64,000 bases of DNA from Gaetbulibacter_B jejuensis (GCF_039524015.1 NZ_BAAAGF010000004.1:1-64000), one strand, 5' to 3'. Numbered from the stretch's first letter, positions 10,086 through 19,586 are shown. Notes: generated by a model from the letters alone, not told the origin. A program made the numbers and translations.

Positions 10086-10116
10086 CAAAGATAAGTTTTT
10101 GTTAGCATTTTTTCAA
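10086..10116 (-). promoter_or_regulatory. Promoter of the acyl-CoA dehydrogenase gene
   Basis: Minus strand TTG (10116-10114), 20-base spacer, then TATCTTTG (10093-10086). This matches the flavobacterial consensus TTG-N17-23-TAnnTTTG exactly. Transcription would start around 10080, past the alternative TTG start at 10088, which fixes the true start codon at 10046. Confidence 0.75.
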
Positions 10117-10140
10117 TAATGATTGTTATTTTTACCATAT

Positions 10141-11205
10141 ATGATAAAAGAAACATTCAAAGTTATAGGTGTAATGTCTGGTACATCATTAGATGGTATC
10201 GATTTAATATATGTACAGTTCAATTTTGATGAAAAATGGACTTATACTATTTATACTACCGAAACTGTTTCTTACACTCAGTATTGGGAAAATACTTTGA
10301 AACATTTGGTTTCAAACTCTAAGCAAGAATTAAAAGACATCGATGATGGTTACACTGTATATTTAGCAGAGGTCATTAATTCGTTTATTAAAAAACATCA
10401 TATTGAAACTGTAGATGCTATATGCTCTCATGGTCATACAGCACTGCATCAACCTCAAAGCGGTATGACTTACCAAATTGGGAACTTACCAAAAATTTCA
10501 AAACTTTTACAGCATACTGTTGTATGCGATTTTAGAATGCAAGATGTTGAACTTGGAGGCCAAGGAGCGCCTTTGGTACCTATTGGAGATAAGTTGCTGT
10601 TTTCTGATTATGACTTTTGCTTAAACCTTGGTGGATTCGCTAATATTTCAACTGAAATTGATGATACAAGAATTGCCTACGATATTTGTCCTGTAAATAT
10701 TGTGCTTAATCACTATGTTAAGCCATTAGGCTTTAATTATGATAATGAAGGTCAAATTGCTAAATCAGGAAAATTACATACAGAGTTGTTAAACCAACTG
10801 AATGATTTAGATTTTTACTCAAAGAGTCACCCAAAGTCTTTGGGGTTAGAATGGGTTAAACAACTTATTTTCCCTATGATTGATGCGTATAATCTTTCAA
10901 TAGAAACAATTTTAAGAACATTTACTGAGCATGTAGCTATTCAAATTTCGAAAGAAATCAATACCAAGCACAATGCAAAAGTATTAGTAAGTGGTGGAGG
11001 TGCATACAATAAATTTCTTCTCGACTTAATTGTATCCAAAACTAAAAACAGTATAGAATTGCCTTCAAAAGAGATTATTGAGTTTAAAGAAGCTTTAATT
11101 TTTGGATTGTTAGGAGTTTTAAAACTCAAAGGAGCAGTTAATTGTTTAAAAAGTGTAACAGGAGCCAAAAAAGATCATTCTTCAGGTAGGATTTATTATC
11201 CATAA
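10141..11205 (+). CDS. anmK: Anhydro-N-acetylmuramic acid kinase (354 aa)
   Basis: Cleaves and phosphorylates 1,6-anhydro-MurNAc to MurNAc-6-phosphate in cell-wall recycling in the cytoplasm. Seen: the N-terminal nucleotide-binding signature GVMSGTSLDGID at residues 10-21, the central LGGQGAPLVP with a catalytic-type Asp in this family, the LNLGGFANIS block and the C-terminal VSGGGAYNKFL. Length fits the family. The frame is open upstream to TTG 10123, but ATG 10141 aligns with known N-termini. A near-consensus TATTTTTA lies at 10127-10134, seven bases before the ATG, so the transcript may have almost no leader. Confidence 0.95.
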   Translation: MIKETFKVIGVMSGTSLDGIDLIYVQFNFDEKWTYTIYTTETVSYTQYWENTLKHLVSNSKQELKDIDDGYTVYLAEVINSFIKKHHIETVDAICSHGHTALHQPQSGMTYQIGNLPKISKLLQHTVVCDFRMQDVELGGQGAPLVPIGDKLLFSDYDFCLNLGGFANISTEIDDTRIAYDICPVNIVLNHYVKPLGFNYDNEGQIAKSGKLHTELLNQLNDLDFYSKSHPKSLGLEWVKQLIFPMIDAYNLSIETILRTFTEHVAIQISKEINTKHNAKVLVSGGGAYNKFLLDLIVSKTKNSIELPSKEIIEFKEALIFGLLGVLKLKGAVNCLKSVTGAKKDHSSGRIYYP

Positions 11206-11244
11206 AATTATTATAAAATTAATATTTAAGGATTTTTAGTTTTT

Positions 11245-11252
11245 TATATTTG
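11245..11252 (+). promoter_or_regulatory. -7 box of the amino-acid dehydrogenase gene
   Basis: TATATTTG, a full match to TAnnTTTG, 19 bases before the start codon. No clear upstream TTG element is seen. Confidence 0.45.
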
Positions 11253-11271
11253 TTGAAGAATAACTAACTAC

Positions 11272-12498
11272 ATGAAAGATTTACTTCAAAAGTACGAAGA
11301 CAAAGACCCTGAAATTATTTTTAATTGGAAAGACCCAGAAACCGAAGCTGAAGGCTGGACAGTAATAAACTCCTTAAGAGGAGGTGCTGCTGGTGGAGGA
11401 ACGCGTATGCGAAAAGGACTCGATATGAACGAAGTGCTGTCGCTTGCAAAAACTATGGAAGTTAAGTTTACTGTTTCTGGACCAGCAATTGGAGGTGCTA
11501 AGTCAGGTATTAATTTTGACCCACAAGACCCAAGAAAAAAAGGCGTTTTAGAACGTTGGTATAAAGCCGTTTCACCATTACTAAAAAGTTATTATGGTAC
11601 AGGAGGAGACCTAAATGTTGATGAAATACATGAGGTTATCCCTATCACTGAAGAAAGTGGTGTATGGCATCCTCAAGAAGGTGTTTTTGAAGGTCATTTT
11701 AGACCAACACAAGCCGATAAAATTAATAGAATAGGACAGTTAAGACATGGTGTTATTAAGGTTATTGAAAACCCAAAATACTCACCTAATGTAACAAGAA
11801 AATATACTGTGGCTGATATGATTACTGGTTATGGTGTTGCTGAGGCTGTTCGTCATTTTTATGATATCCACCAAGATTCAGTTGTTGGTAAGCGTGCCAT
11901 TGTTCAAGGTTTTGGTAACGTTGGTGCTGCTGCAGCTTTTTATTTAGCGCAAATGGGAGCAAAAGTAGTAGGGATTATTGACAGAGTAGGTGGATTAATA
12001 AAAGAAGAAGGTTTTAGTTTTGATGAAATTACTCAGCTATATTCTAATAAGTCTGGAAATACTTTAGTGAGCGATCATTTAATTCCTTTTGATGAAATGA
12101 ATGAAAAGATTTGGGCTTTAGAAACCGAGATTTTTGCACCATGTGCTGCCTCTCGATTAATTACTAAAGAGCAAATAGATAATATGATTAATACAGGCCT
12201 TGAAGTAATTTCTTGTGGCGCAAATGTACCATTTGCTGATAAGGAGATATTTTTTGGACCAATTATGGAATATACAGATAATAAAGTAAGTCTTATTCCA
12301 GATTTTATTTCAAATTGCGGTATGGCAAGAGTTTTTGCTTATTTTATGGAGCGCAAAGTTCAAATGACTGACGAAGCCATTTTTAATGATACCTCAAACC
12401 GCATAAAACAAGCATTAGAAAACGTACATAAAAACAACAAATCAAAAACTGGTATAAGCGCAACAGCTTTTGAGATTGCTTTAAGTCAACTTATATAA
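11272..12498 (+). CDS. Glu/Leu/Phe/Val-type amino-acid dehydrogenase (408 aa)
   Basis: NAD(P)-dependent oxidative deaminase of the glutamate/leucine dehydrogenase superfamily. Seen: the glycine-rich substrate site GGAAGGGTRM (about 37-46), the catalytic-lysine region GPAIGGAKSG (Lys77 fits the family), GTGGDLNVDE, and a Rossmann nucleotide site QGFGNVGAAA (about 214-223). Length is between classical leucine dehydrogenase (about 365) and glutamate dehydrogenase (about 450), so substrate preference cannot be fixed. It is 13 bases before nhaD on the same strand, probably co-transcribed. Confidence 0.88.
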   Translation: MKDLLQKYEDKDPEIIFNWKDPETEAEGWTVINSLRGGAAGGGTRMRKGLDMNEVLSLAKTMEVKFTVSGPAIGGAKSGINFDPQDPRKKGVLERWYKAVSPLLKSYYGTGGDLNVDEIHEVIPITEESGVWHPQEGVFEGHFRPTQADKINRIGQLRHGVIKVIENPKYSPNVTRKYTVADMITGYGVAEAVRHFYDIHQDSVVGKRAIVQGFGNVGAAAAFYLAQMGAKVVGIIDRVGGLIKEEGFSFDEITQLYSNKSGNTLVSDHLIPFDEMNEKIWALETEIFAPCAASRLITKEQIDNMINTGLEVISCGANVPFADKEIFFGPIMEYTDNKVSLIPDFISNCGMARVFAYFMERKVQMTDEAIFNDTSNRIKQALENVHKNNKSKTGISATAFEIALSQLI

Positions 12499-12511
12499 CA
12501 TAACACTTAAT

Positions 12512-13906
12512 ATGGAAACACTAATTGTATTAGTATTTGTAGTAGGTTATTTAGCTATTACACTAGAACACAATTTAAAAATCGATAAACTTATTCCTGC
12601 TTTGGTCATGATGGCCATAAGTTGGGCTTTGATAGCTTTAGGTATCGATAATTTCACACAATGGTTCGACTCAGGAAAACACGCTCTTCTAGATAATTTT
12701 GGATTATTAGAGCACGAAGACAAAATGCACATGATGGAAGAAACGCTCTTACATCATTTAGGTAAAACAGCCGAAATTCTTGTGTTCTTACTAGGTGCAA
12801 TGACTATTGTTGAAATCATTGATTATTTTGATGGATTTTCAACTATCAAAGGATTTATAAAAACAAAAAGTAAAAAACGATTGCTTTGGATTTTTGCGTT
12901 TTTAGCATTTTTCCTTTCAGCAATTATAGATAACTTAACTGCTACAATTGTATTAATATCTATACTTCAAAAACTTATTCAAGATAAAGATGTTAGGATA
13001 TGGTATGCTGGTTTAATAATAATCGCCGCAAACGCTGGAGGAGCTTGGTCTCCAATTGGAGATGTAACCACAACAATGTTATGGATTGCTAAGAAAGTGT
13101 CTACTGGTCACTTATTTGTATATCTTTTTGTACCATCTCTACTTTGTATGTTGGTACCAACATTTATTGCTTCGTTTTTACCTGCTTTTAAAGGAAATTT
13201 AGAAAATGAAGACGAAAAAGAAGACAAGCCTAAAAGCAAATTTAGTTCAACAATGTTGTATTTAGGTTTAGGAGGTATTGTATCAGTGCCAATTTTTAAA
13301 ACGGTAACACACTTGCCTCCATATGTAGGTATGATGTTAGCTTTAGGTGTTGTTGCTATTTTTGCTGAGATTTATAGTAACTCAAAATTTGCATTATCTC
13401 ATGCAGATGCTGAAGGAGCAGATTATCAAGGACACCACAGTCCAGTACATCATTCATTATCTAGAATTGAGATGCCAAGTATCTTATTTTTCTTAGGAAT
13501 ATTAATGGCTGTTGCAGCATTAGAATCTTTAGGTATCCTATTTGGTTTTGCAACTACACTACAAGACAAAATGCCTATGATGGGAACTGAGTTACACCAT
13601 GAAGGCGTTTCCGATTTAGTAGTTTTATTATTAGGAGTTGGATCTGCAATTATTGATAACGTGCCGCTTGTTGCTGCAAGTTTGGGTATGTTCTCTGAGC
13701 CTATCGATAACGAATTATGGCACTTTATTGCTTATTCGGCAGGAACAGGAGGAAGTATGTTAATTATTGGTTCGGCTGCTGGTGTAGTAGCAATGGGAAT
13801 GGAAAAAATTGACTTTTTCTGGTACTTAAAGAAAATATCTTGGTTAGCGCTTGTTGGGTTTTTAGTAGGTGCAATTGCGTTTATGTTTACAAGAACTATA
13901 TTTTAA
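12512..13906 (+). CDS. nhaD: Na+/H+ antiporter NhaD (464 aa)
   Basis: Inner-membrane antiporter that exports Na+ in exchange for protons. Around a dozen hydrophobic segments are visible. Typical ion-transporter motifs are AIIDNLTAT (about 135-143), NAGGAWSPIGD (about 174-184) and, in the second half, AIIDNVPLVAA and GTGGSMLIIGSAAGV. The two halves thus carry related Asp-Asn motifs. The loop DEKEDKPKS (about 235) is cytoplasmic-like. NhaD antiporters are typical of marine and haloalkaliphilic bacteria. It precedes exbB-exbD-tonB by 48 bases. Confidence 0.93.
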   Translation: METLIVLVFVVGYLAITLEHNLKIDKLIPALVMMAISWALIALGIDNFTQWFDSGKHALLDNFGLLEHEDKMHMMEETLLHHLGKTAEILVFLLGAMTIVEIIDYFDGFSTIKGFIKTKSKKRLLWIFAFLAFFLSAIIDNLTATIVLISILQKLIQDKDVRIWYAGLIIIAANAGGAWSPIGDVTTTMLWIAKKVSTGHLFVYLFVPSLLCMLVPTFIASFLPAFKGNLENEDEKEDKPKSKFSSTMLYLGLGGIVSVPIFKTVTHLPPYVGMMLALGVVAIFAEIYSNSKFALSHADAEGADYQGHHSPVHHSLSRIEMPSILFFLGILMAVAALESLGILFGFATTLQDKMPMMGTELHHEGVSDLVVLLLGVGSAIIDNVPLVAASLGMFSEPIDNELWHFIAYSAGTGGSMLIIGSAAGVVAMGMEKIDFFWYLKKISWLALVGFLVGAIAFMFTRTIF

Positions 13907-13954
13907 TTTATACTTTAGGTAGAAAATTAACGTTATAAAAAAAATTAACACTTT

Positions 13955-14656
13955 ATGCTAAATATGTTATTACAAACTACTCCTGAAGAAGCTGAGGTTT
14001 TAACTGATGGAGAATCTGTTGAAAAAACGCTTTCTATCATTGAATTGATTTTTAGTGGTGGTACAGCAGGAATGCTAATTATAGGTATATTATTTGTACT
14101 CTTAGTTGTTGCTATTTATATTTATTTTGAAAGACTTTTTGCTATCAAAGCAGCTTCAAAAATAGATTCCAATTTTATGAATCAAATTAAAGACCATGTT
14201 TCTAATGGTAAAATTGATTCGGCACAAATGCTTTGTGCTCAAGTAAACTCTCCAGTTTCTAGATTAATTAATAAAGGAATTACCAGAATTGGAAAACCAT
14301 TGGAAGATATTAATACAGCTATTGAAAATGCAGGACGTTTAGAGGTTTATAACCTAGAAAAAAACGTAAGTATTTTGGCTACAATTTCAGGTGCTGCTCC
14401 CATGATTGGATTTCTTGGTACAGTAATTGGGATGATATTATCAATATTTGAAATTGCTAATTCAGGAGGTCAAATTGATATTAAACTTCTAGCTGATGGA
14501 TTATATACAGCAATGACTACAACAGTTGCAGGACTTATTGTAGGTATTGTTGGTTACATCGCTTACAACCATTTAGTGGTAAGAACTGATAAAGTTGTTT
14601 ACCAAATGGAAGCCAATTCGCTAGAGTTTTTAGACCACTTAAACGAGCCTATTTAA
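13955..14656 (+). CDS. exbB: MotA/TolQ/ExbB proton channel family protein (233 aa)
   Basis: Inner-membrane channel subunit that uses the proton gradient to drive TonB. Three membrane segments are visible (about 35-57, 145-167, 185-207) with the conserved region GAAPMIGFLGTVIGMI and the motif TAMTTTVAGLIVGI. Length and layout fit ExbB rather than MotA. The stop codon overlaps the exbD start by one base (TAATG), and tonB follows in the same way, so the three are translationally coupled. Confidence 0.93.
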   Translation: MLNMLLQTTPEEAEVLTDGESVEKTLSIIELIFSGGTAGMLIIGILFVLLVVAIYIYFERLFAIKAASKIDSNFMNQIKDHVSNGKIDSAQMLCAQVNSPVSRLINKGITRIGKPLEDINTAIENAGRLEVYNLEKNVSILATISGAAPMIGFLGTVIGMILSIFEIANSGGQIDIKLLADGLYTAMTTTVAGLIVGIVGYIAYNHLVVRTDKVVYQMEANSLEFLDHLNEPI

Positions 14657-15048
14657 TGAATATTAGAGGAAGAAATAAAGTTACACCAGAATTCAACATG
14701 TCTTCAATGACAGATATCGTATTTCTGTTATTGATATTCTTTATGTTGGCCTCTACTTTAGTGACTACAAATGCTATTGATATCCTATTGCCTAAGGCTA
14801 GTGGAAAAACCGAGAATAAAAAATCGGTTGCTGTTAGTATCACTAAAGACTTAAGATATTATATAGACCAAAAATTAGTTGGAGAAAGTGTATTGGAAAA
14901 TCAATTACTATCAGCACTTTCAGGACAAGATCAACCTACCATTGTGCTTAGAGCAGAAAAATCTGTTCCTGTAGATAATGTGGTAAAGGTAATGGATATA
15001 GCTAATAGAAATAAGTTTAAAGTAATTTTGGCAGTCAAACCTAATTAA
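14656..15048 (+). CDS. exbD: ExbD/TolR family biopolymer transport protein (130 aa)
   Basis: Partner of ExbB in the TonB motor. One N-terminal membrane helix carries the proton-path aspartate Asp20 in SSMTDIVFLLLIFFML. A periplasmic domain of about 85 residues follows. Start is fixed by the one-base overlap with exbB (TAATG), and its own stop overlaps the tonB start in the same way. Confidence 0.93.
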   Translation: MNIRGRNKVTPEFNMSSMTDIVFLLLIFFMLASTLVTTNAIDILLPKASGKTENKKSVAVSITKDLRYYIDQKLVGESVLENQLLSALSGQDQPTIVLRAEKSVPVDNVVKVMDIANRNKFKVILAVKPN

Positions 15049-15896
15049 TGAAATATTTTGAAACCATACACGAACGTAATTCGGCAAAAATCACAACTTT
15101 AATTGTAGTGATTTTGATTTTGCTGCTGTTTGTTGTTGGTCATTCATATATGGATCCACCAGAAGAATATGGTGTAGCTGTTAATTTTGGAAATTCAGAA
15201 GTTGGTAGCGGAAATATCCAGCCAACTGAACCTGTAAAATCGCAACCAAGAGAAGTTGTTGAACAACCAAAGGTAGAAGAAACGCAACCGCAAGAAACAA
15301 ATCCGTCTTCTGCTAAAACAGAAGATGTACTTACCCAAGAGTCTCCAGAAGCTATTGCAATAAGAAAGCAAAAAGAAGCTGAAGCAAAAGCTAAGGCAGA
15401 AGCCGAACGTGTTGAGCGTGAGAAACGACAAGCTGAAGAAAAAAAGAGACTTGAAGAAGAGAAAAAGAAAAAGGAGCTTGATGCTTTAATAGGTGGTGTA
15501 AGTAACTCCGAAGGCACTCAAACAGGTGGCGAAGGACCAGATAATAGCGGAGGAGATAAAGGACAGCTAGATGGTAACCCTTATGCACCTAGCTATTTTG
15601 GAGACCCAGGAAGTGGTAATGGAGGAAAAGGATACGGTTTAAATGGTAGAGGTTCGGCGACGTATAATAAAGTGATTCCAGATTGTCAAGAAGAAGGAAG
15701 AGTTGTGGTCGAAATTCATGTTGACCGTTCAGGTAAAGTAATTAAAGCTATTCCAGGAAAAAGAGGAACAACAGGCGATGCTTGTTTGTATCAAGCTGCT
15801 AAAGAAACTGCATTGTCTCATAGATGGAAAGCAGATTCTAAAGCACCAGCTACACAAATAGGCTGGGTTAAAATTGATTTTAGTTTAGGTCAATAA
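15048..15896 (+). CDS. tonB: TonB-like energy transducer (282 aa)
   Basis: Carries energy from ExbBD to outer-membrane receptors. Seen: short cytoplasmic N-terminus, one membrane helix (about 15-34), a Pro/Gln/Glu-rich span, a long Glu/Lys/Ala/Arg coiled-coil-like stretch (about 100-148), a Gly/Ser/Asn-rich linker (about 150-200) and a C-terminal TonB-like domain (about 212-282) with GRVVVEIHVDRSGKV. The linker is glycine-rich instead of the usual proline-rich type. It forms one operon with exbB and exbD, and folC follows five bases later. Confidence 0.88.
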   Translation: MKYFETIHERNSAKITTLIVVILILLLFVVGHSYMDPPEEYGVAVNFGNSEVGSGNIQPTEPVKSQPREVVEQPKVEETQPQETNPSSAKTEDVLTQESPEAIAIRKQKEAEAKAKAEAERVEREKRQAEEKKRLEEEKKKKELDALIGGVSNSEGTQTGGEGPDNSGGDKGQLDGNPYAPSYFGDPGSGNGGKGYGLNGRGSATYNKVIPDCQEEGRVVVEIHVDRSGKVIKAIPGKRGTTGDACLYQAAKETALSHRWKADSKAPATQIGWVKIDFSLGQ

Positions 15897-15900
15897 GAAT

Positions 15901-17118
15901 ATGAACTACCAGGATACTATCAACTGGATGTTTTCGCAACTTCCAATGTATCAACGACAAGGTAAGTCGGCTTATAAAGCAGATTTACATAATACTCAGG
16001 TTTTAGCAGAACATCTTAATCATCCCGAATTCAAATTTAAAACTGTTCATGTTGGTGGTACCAATGGAAAAGGATCAACAAGTCATATGTTGGCTTCTGT
16101 GCTTCAAGAAGCAGGATATAAAGTTGGGTTATATACTTCACCACATTTAAAAGATTTTAGAGAGCGTATTAAGATTAACGGAAAAGAAGTCAGTAAACAG
16201 TTTGTTATAAGTTTTATTAAAAAGCACAAACCGTTTTTTGAGCAACATACACTTTCTTTTTTTGAAATGACTGTTGGGATGGCTTTTGACTATTTTTCAA
16301 AGAAAAAAGTTGATATAGCTATTATTGAAGTAGGGCTTGGTGGTCGTTTAGATTCAACAAATATAATCTCACCACTCGTTTCTGTGATTACTAATATTGG
16401 TTTAGACCACACGCAGTTTTTAGGAGATACATTAAAAAAAATAGCAGTCGAAAAAGCAGGAATCATTAAACCTAATATTCCTGTTGTTATTGGAGAAACA
16501 CAAATTGAAACCAAAAGTGTTTTTACTGAAACAGCTAAAAACAATAATTCAGAAATTTATTTTGCAGACCAAAATATAACTTCAATTTTAGATAGTGACT
16601 TAAAAGGAAGTTATCAGCAAAAAAATATAAAAACCGTTTTACAAACTTTACAGATCCTAAAGCAAAACAATTTTAATATCTCTCAAAAGAATATTGCTTT
16701 AGGACTTAATTCAGTTGTTTCTAATACAGGTTTAAAAGGAAGATGGCAGATTTTACAAGAATCTCCAAAAGTAATTTGTGATACAGCTCATAATAAAGAA
16801 GGGTTAACATATGTGGTTAATCAATTAAAAACTGAGGTCTATAATAAGCTTCATATCGTTTTTGGGGTTGTAAGTGACAAAGATTTATCAACCATAATTG
16901 CAATTTTGCCTAAAAAAGCTACATATTATTTTTGCAGACCAAATATTTCAAGAGGATTAGATGAAAATAATCTTAAACACACATTTAAAGTTCATGGCTT
17001 TGCGGGTAAGTCGTATTCTAGTGTAAATGAAGCATTAAGCAACGCGAAAAAAAGTGCAAAACCAGAAGATTTAATTTATGTTGGAGGAAGTACTTTTGTT
17101 GTTGCAGAAATAATTTAA
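15901..17118 (+). CDS. folC: Folylpolyglutamate synthase / dihydrofolate synthase (405 aa)
   Basis: Adds glutamate to dihydropteroate and folates, an ATP-dependent Mur-ligase family enzyme. Seen: P-loop VGGTNGKGSTSHML (about 51-64), the LYTSPHL motif, the catalytic region IEVGLGGRLDSTN (about 141-153), GLDHTQFLG, KAGIIK with the carbamylated-lysine region, and the C-terminal domain motif DTAHNKEG. Length fits. It starts five bases after the tonB stop and is probably the last gene of that operon. Confidence 0.95.
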   Translation: MNYQDTINWMFSQLPMYQRQGKSAYKADLHNTQVLAEHLNHPEFKFKTVHVGGTNGKGSTSHMLASVLQEAGYKVGLYTSPHLKDFRERIKINGKEVSKQFVISFIKKHKPFFEQHTLSFFEMTVGMAFDYFSKKKVDIAIIEVGLGGRLDSTNIISPLVSVITNIGLDHTQFLGDTLKKIAVEKAGIIKPNIPVVIGETQIETKSVFTETAKNNNSEIYFADQNITSILDSDLKGSYQQKNIKTVLQTLQILKQNNFNISQKNIALGLNSVVSNTGLKGRWQILQESPKVICDTAHNKEGLTYVVNQLKTEVYNKLHIVFGVVSDKDLSTIIAILPKKATYYFCRPNISRGLDENNLKHTFKVHGFAGKSYSSVNEALSNAKKSAKPEDLIYVGGSTFVVAEII

Positions 17119-17137
17119 ATTTTTTTCAAAAAAGCTT

Positions 17138-17166
17138 TTGGGATATCAAAAACTAATTTATATTTG
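17138..17166 (+). promoter_or_regulatory. Promoter of the tRNA-Val gene
   Basis: TTG (17138-17140), 18-base spacer, TATATTTG (17159-17166), a full match to the flavobacterial consensus, ending 15 bases before the tRNA. Confidence 0.7.
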
Positions 17167-17181
17167 CAATCCAATTACAGA

Positions 17182-17256
17182 GGGCGCGTAGCTCAGTTGG
17201 TTCAGAGCACTTGGTTTACACCCAAGGGGTCAGGGGTTCGAATCCCTTCGCGCCCA
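17182..17256 (+). tRNA. tRNA-Val (anticodon TAC)
   Basis: A 75-base cloverleaf: acceptor stem GGGCGCG / CGCGCCC with discriminator A, D arm GCTCAGTTGGTTCAGAGC, anticodon stem CTTGG / CCAAG with loop TTTACAC (anticodon TAC, reads GUA), and T arm CAGGGGTTCGAATCCCTT. The 3' CCA is not encoded. It has its own promoter and terminator, so it is a single-gene unit. Confidence 0.96.
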
Positions 17257-17264
17257 CAGAAATT

Positions 17265-17297
17265 AAACCCTAGAGAATTTACTCTAGGGTTTTTTTA
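17265..17297 (+). terminator. Terminator of the tRNA-Val gene
   Basis: AAACCCTAGAG pairs with CTCTAGGGTTT around a 6-base loop, followed by seven T. It sits nine bases after the tRNA. Confidence 0.88.
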
Positions 17298-17385
17298 TAC
17301 CTCAAAGTTTAGCCCTATTTACATTATCTTTCTTATTTTTATAATCCAAATAATTAACAATAGCTAATCTTCTTCTTAAAGTTTT

Positions 17386-18156
17386 ATGATATTAGGAAAT
17401 ATTAAAAGCCTCTACAAAGATATTTTTAAGTCTTACGATAGTCCAACTTTAGAAAAGCACATTGAAAAGATTGTTGAACTTGATGTTTACTTACCACATA
17501 GTTCTACGTTTTTCTGTATTACAAATACACAGGAATTAGGATTTGAATACATTAGTAAGAATATGTTTTCTTGTTTGCATATTGACCCTTTAAAGCTGAA
17601 ACAAGAAGCTATGCGTTATTATTGGAGTAGAATACACCCAGAAGACGTTGAATATTGGTTACAAGCTTTAAATGCATTAATGGAGTACACTCTTGATGAA
17701 ATTTCAGAAGATGAAAGACATAAAATGAGTTACACCTGGAACTATAGGTTTAAAAACGGAAGAGATGAGTATGTAAACATTATTCAAAATACTACACCTT
17801 TAGAGTTCGATTCATTTAAGAAGCCTATAATAGGTTTGGCTCATTATACTGTTGTAGATTCAAGAGTAAAGCTTGGTGTGACAGCTACGGCTAAATATTT
17901 AAATGAAAATGATGAGTACGAAACCAAGTATTTCAATAACTTTTCTCAGAAACTATTAACTAACGATATTACAAATAGAGAGCGTGATATTATACGTTTA
18001 TTAGTTTTGAATTACTCTAGCAAGGAAATTGGAATAAAACTAAATATAAGCCCTAATACTGTAGATACACATAGACGGAACATCCTAAAAAAACTAAATA
18101 TTACGTCAACAGGAGAACTTATTGGGATGTTAAAAATGAATAAAACCCTATTTTAA
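17386..18156 (+). CDS. LuxR-type transcriptional regulator with PAS-like N-terminus (256 aa)
   Basis: The C-terminal 65 residues form a LuxR/GerE DNA-binding domain: LTNRERDIIRLL-like start, SSKEIGIKLNISPNTVDTHR recognition helix region, then KKLNITSTGEL. The N-terminal 180 residues look like a sensor domain of the PAS class (FCITNTQELGFEYIS, then a PEDVEYW segment as in PAS repeats). No receiver aspartate region or membrane helix is seen, so it is a soluble one-component regulator with an unknown signal. It stands alone between tRNA-Val and murF. Targets are unknown. Confidence 0.82.
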   Translation: MILGNIKSLYKDIFKSYDSPTLEKHIEKIVELDVYLPHSSTFFCITNTQELGFEYISKNMFSCLHIDPLKLKQEAMRYYWSRIHPEDVEYWLQALNALMEYTLDEISEDERHKMSYTWNYRFKNGRDEYVNIIQNTTPLEFDSFKKPIIGLAHYTVVDSRVKLGVTATAKYLNENDEYETKYFNNFSQKLLTNDITNRERDIIRLLVLNYSSKEIGIKLNISPNTVDTHRRNILKKLNITSTGELIGMLKMNKTLF

Positions 18157-18282
18157 TTAAAAACTACTCAAATTGAGTATTGTATAGCTTTGAAAAAAAT
18201 AAGAATTTTACATCGCTATTAGTTAATTACAAAGGGAAAAATAGTGTCTATAATATTTATATAATATCAATAGGCACTTTTT

Positions 18283-19572
18283 TTATTTTATTAAGTCTAA
18301 TATTCGCTCTAAAGCCATACCTCTAGATCCTTTTATAAGCATGAGCTTATCTTTAAAAGTTAGAGTGTCAAAGTGGATAGCTAAATCATTAAAATTTCTG
18401 AACTTTTTTATAAACCCATCAGTGTTTTTTAATTGTGTGCTGTAAAAATTCTCGCCAATTAAATATGTGTTAGCATTGAAATTATCTTCAATGAAGTTTA
18501 CAATGTTTTGATGTTCATTATGCGCATTTGACCCTAACTCAAACATATCTCCTAAAAACAATACTTTGTTATCCCTCTTGTATTGTAAAAAGTTCTCTAA
18601 AGCAGCCATCATACTTGTTGGGTTTGCATTGTAAGCGTCTAAGATAATTTCGTTTGAACCAACATTAATTACTTGAGATCTGTTGTTTTTAGGGAAATAA
18701 TTTTCAATAGCTTTCTTAATGTTTTTGTTCTCAATTTTGAAGTAAGTTCCAATAGCAATTGCATAGGCAATATTACTGAAGTTATATTTTCCTGTTAAGT
18801 TGCTGGCAATTCTTATGTCTTTTAATTTTACTTCAACATTAGGTTGAGCACCTATAAATTCAATTTTTAGAATATCGCTTGTAGTTCCAAACTTTATGGT
18901 ATTGGTATAACTCTCTATTTGGTTCACTTGTTTTACATCATCTTCATTCACAAAAATTGTTTTGTTATGCTGTTTTAAATGATCGTACAATTCAGATTTT
19001 GCTTTAACAACACCTTCAATACTTCCAAAACCTTCAAGATGAGCTTTACCAAAGTTAGTGATAAGCCCATAATCAGGTAATGCTATACTGCTTAAAAAAG
19101 CTATTTCTTTAGGATGATTAGCTCCCATTTCAACAATGCCAATTTCAGTTTGATTATTCATTGACAGTAATGTTAGTGGAACACCTATATGGTTATTTAA
19201 ATTTCCTAATGTGGCTGTAGTGTTATATTGCTGACTTAAAACAGCATTAATAAGTTCTTTTGTGGTTGTTTTTCCGTTGCTGCCAGTTAATGCAATAATT
19301 GGGATGCCTAGTTGGGTTCTGTGATATGTTGCGAGTTCTTGCAGTGTTTTTAATACATCATCTACAAGAATGATATTATCATTTATAGCGTATTTTTTTT
19401 CGTCTACTATGGCATATTTTGAACCTTGTTCAATAGCCTCAAATGCAAACGTATTGCCATTAAAATTTTCACCTTTTAAGGAGAAAAACATTGAGTTTTT
19501 TGTGATTTTTCGAGTATCAGTAGTGACTGATTTACACTCAAGAAAGCAATTGTAAATTTGTGTGATATTCAT
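18283..19572 (-). CDS. murF: UDP-N-acetylmuramoyl-tripeptide--D-alanyl-D-alanine ligase (429 aa)
   Basis: Last cytoplasmic step of UDP-MurNAc-pentapeptide synthesis in peptidoglycan production. Seen: the N-terminal domain with VTTDTRKI and FFSLKGENFNGN, the P-loop ALTGSNGKTTTKELI (about 113-127), GNLNNHIGVPLTLL, the EMGANHPKEI motif, and the C-terminal ILDAYNANPTSM and FLGDMFELG blocks typical of MurF. Length fits. It lies downstream of gldJ on the same strand, separated by a terminator. Confidence 0.95.
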   Translation of the reverse strand: MNITQIYNCFLECKSVTTDTRKITKNSMFFSLKGENFNGNTFAFEAIEQGSKYAIVDEKKYAINDNIILVDDVLKTLQELATYHRTQLGIPIIALTGSNGKTTTKELINAVLSQQYNTTATLGNLNNHIGVPLTLLSMNNQTEIGIVEMGANHPKEIAFLSSIALPDYGLITNFGKAHLEGFGSIEGVVKAKSELYDHLKQHNKTIFVNEDDVKQVNQIESYTNTIKFGTTSDILKIEFIGAQPNVEVKLKDIRIASNLTGKYNFSNIAYAIAIGTYFKIENKNIKKAIENYFPKNNRSQVINVGSNEIILDAYNANPTSMMAALENFLQYKRDNKVLFLGDMFELGSNAHNEHQNIVNFIEDNFNANTYLIGENFYSTQLKNTDGFIKKFRNFNDLAIHFDTLTFKDKLMLIKGSRGMALERILDLIK

Positions 19573-19586
19573 AAATTAAATGTAAT

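Noticed and set aside
10047..10088. N-terminal extension of the acyl-CoA dehydrogenase starting at TTG 10088
   Set aside because: The TTG lies within the -7 box of a full-consensus promoter, and the ATG at 10046 gives the family's usual N-terminus.
15140..15588. Three minus-strand ORFs opposite tonB
   Set aside because: They are shadows of the repetitive Glu/Lys-rich codons of tonB, giving Ser/Phe-rich nonsense.
17164..17367. 67-residue plus-strand ORF
   Set aside because: It runs through the tRNA-Val gene and its terminator; it is not a protein gene.
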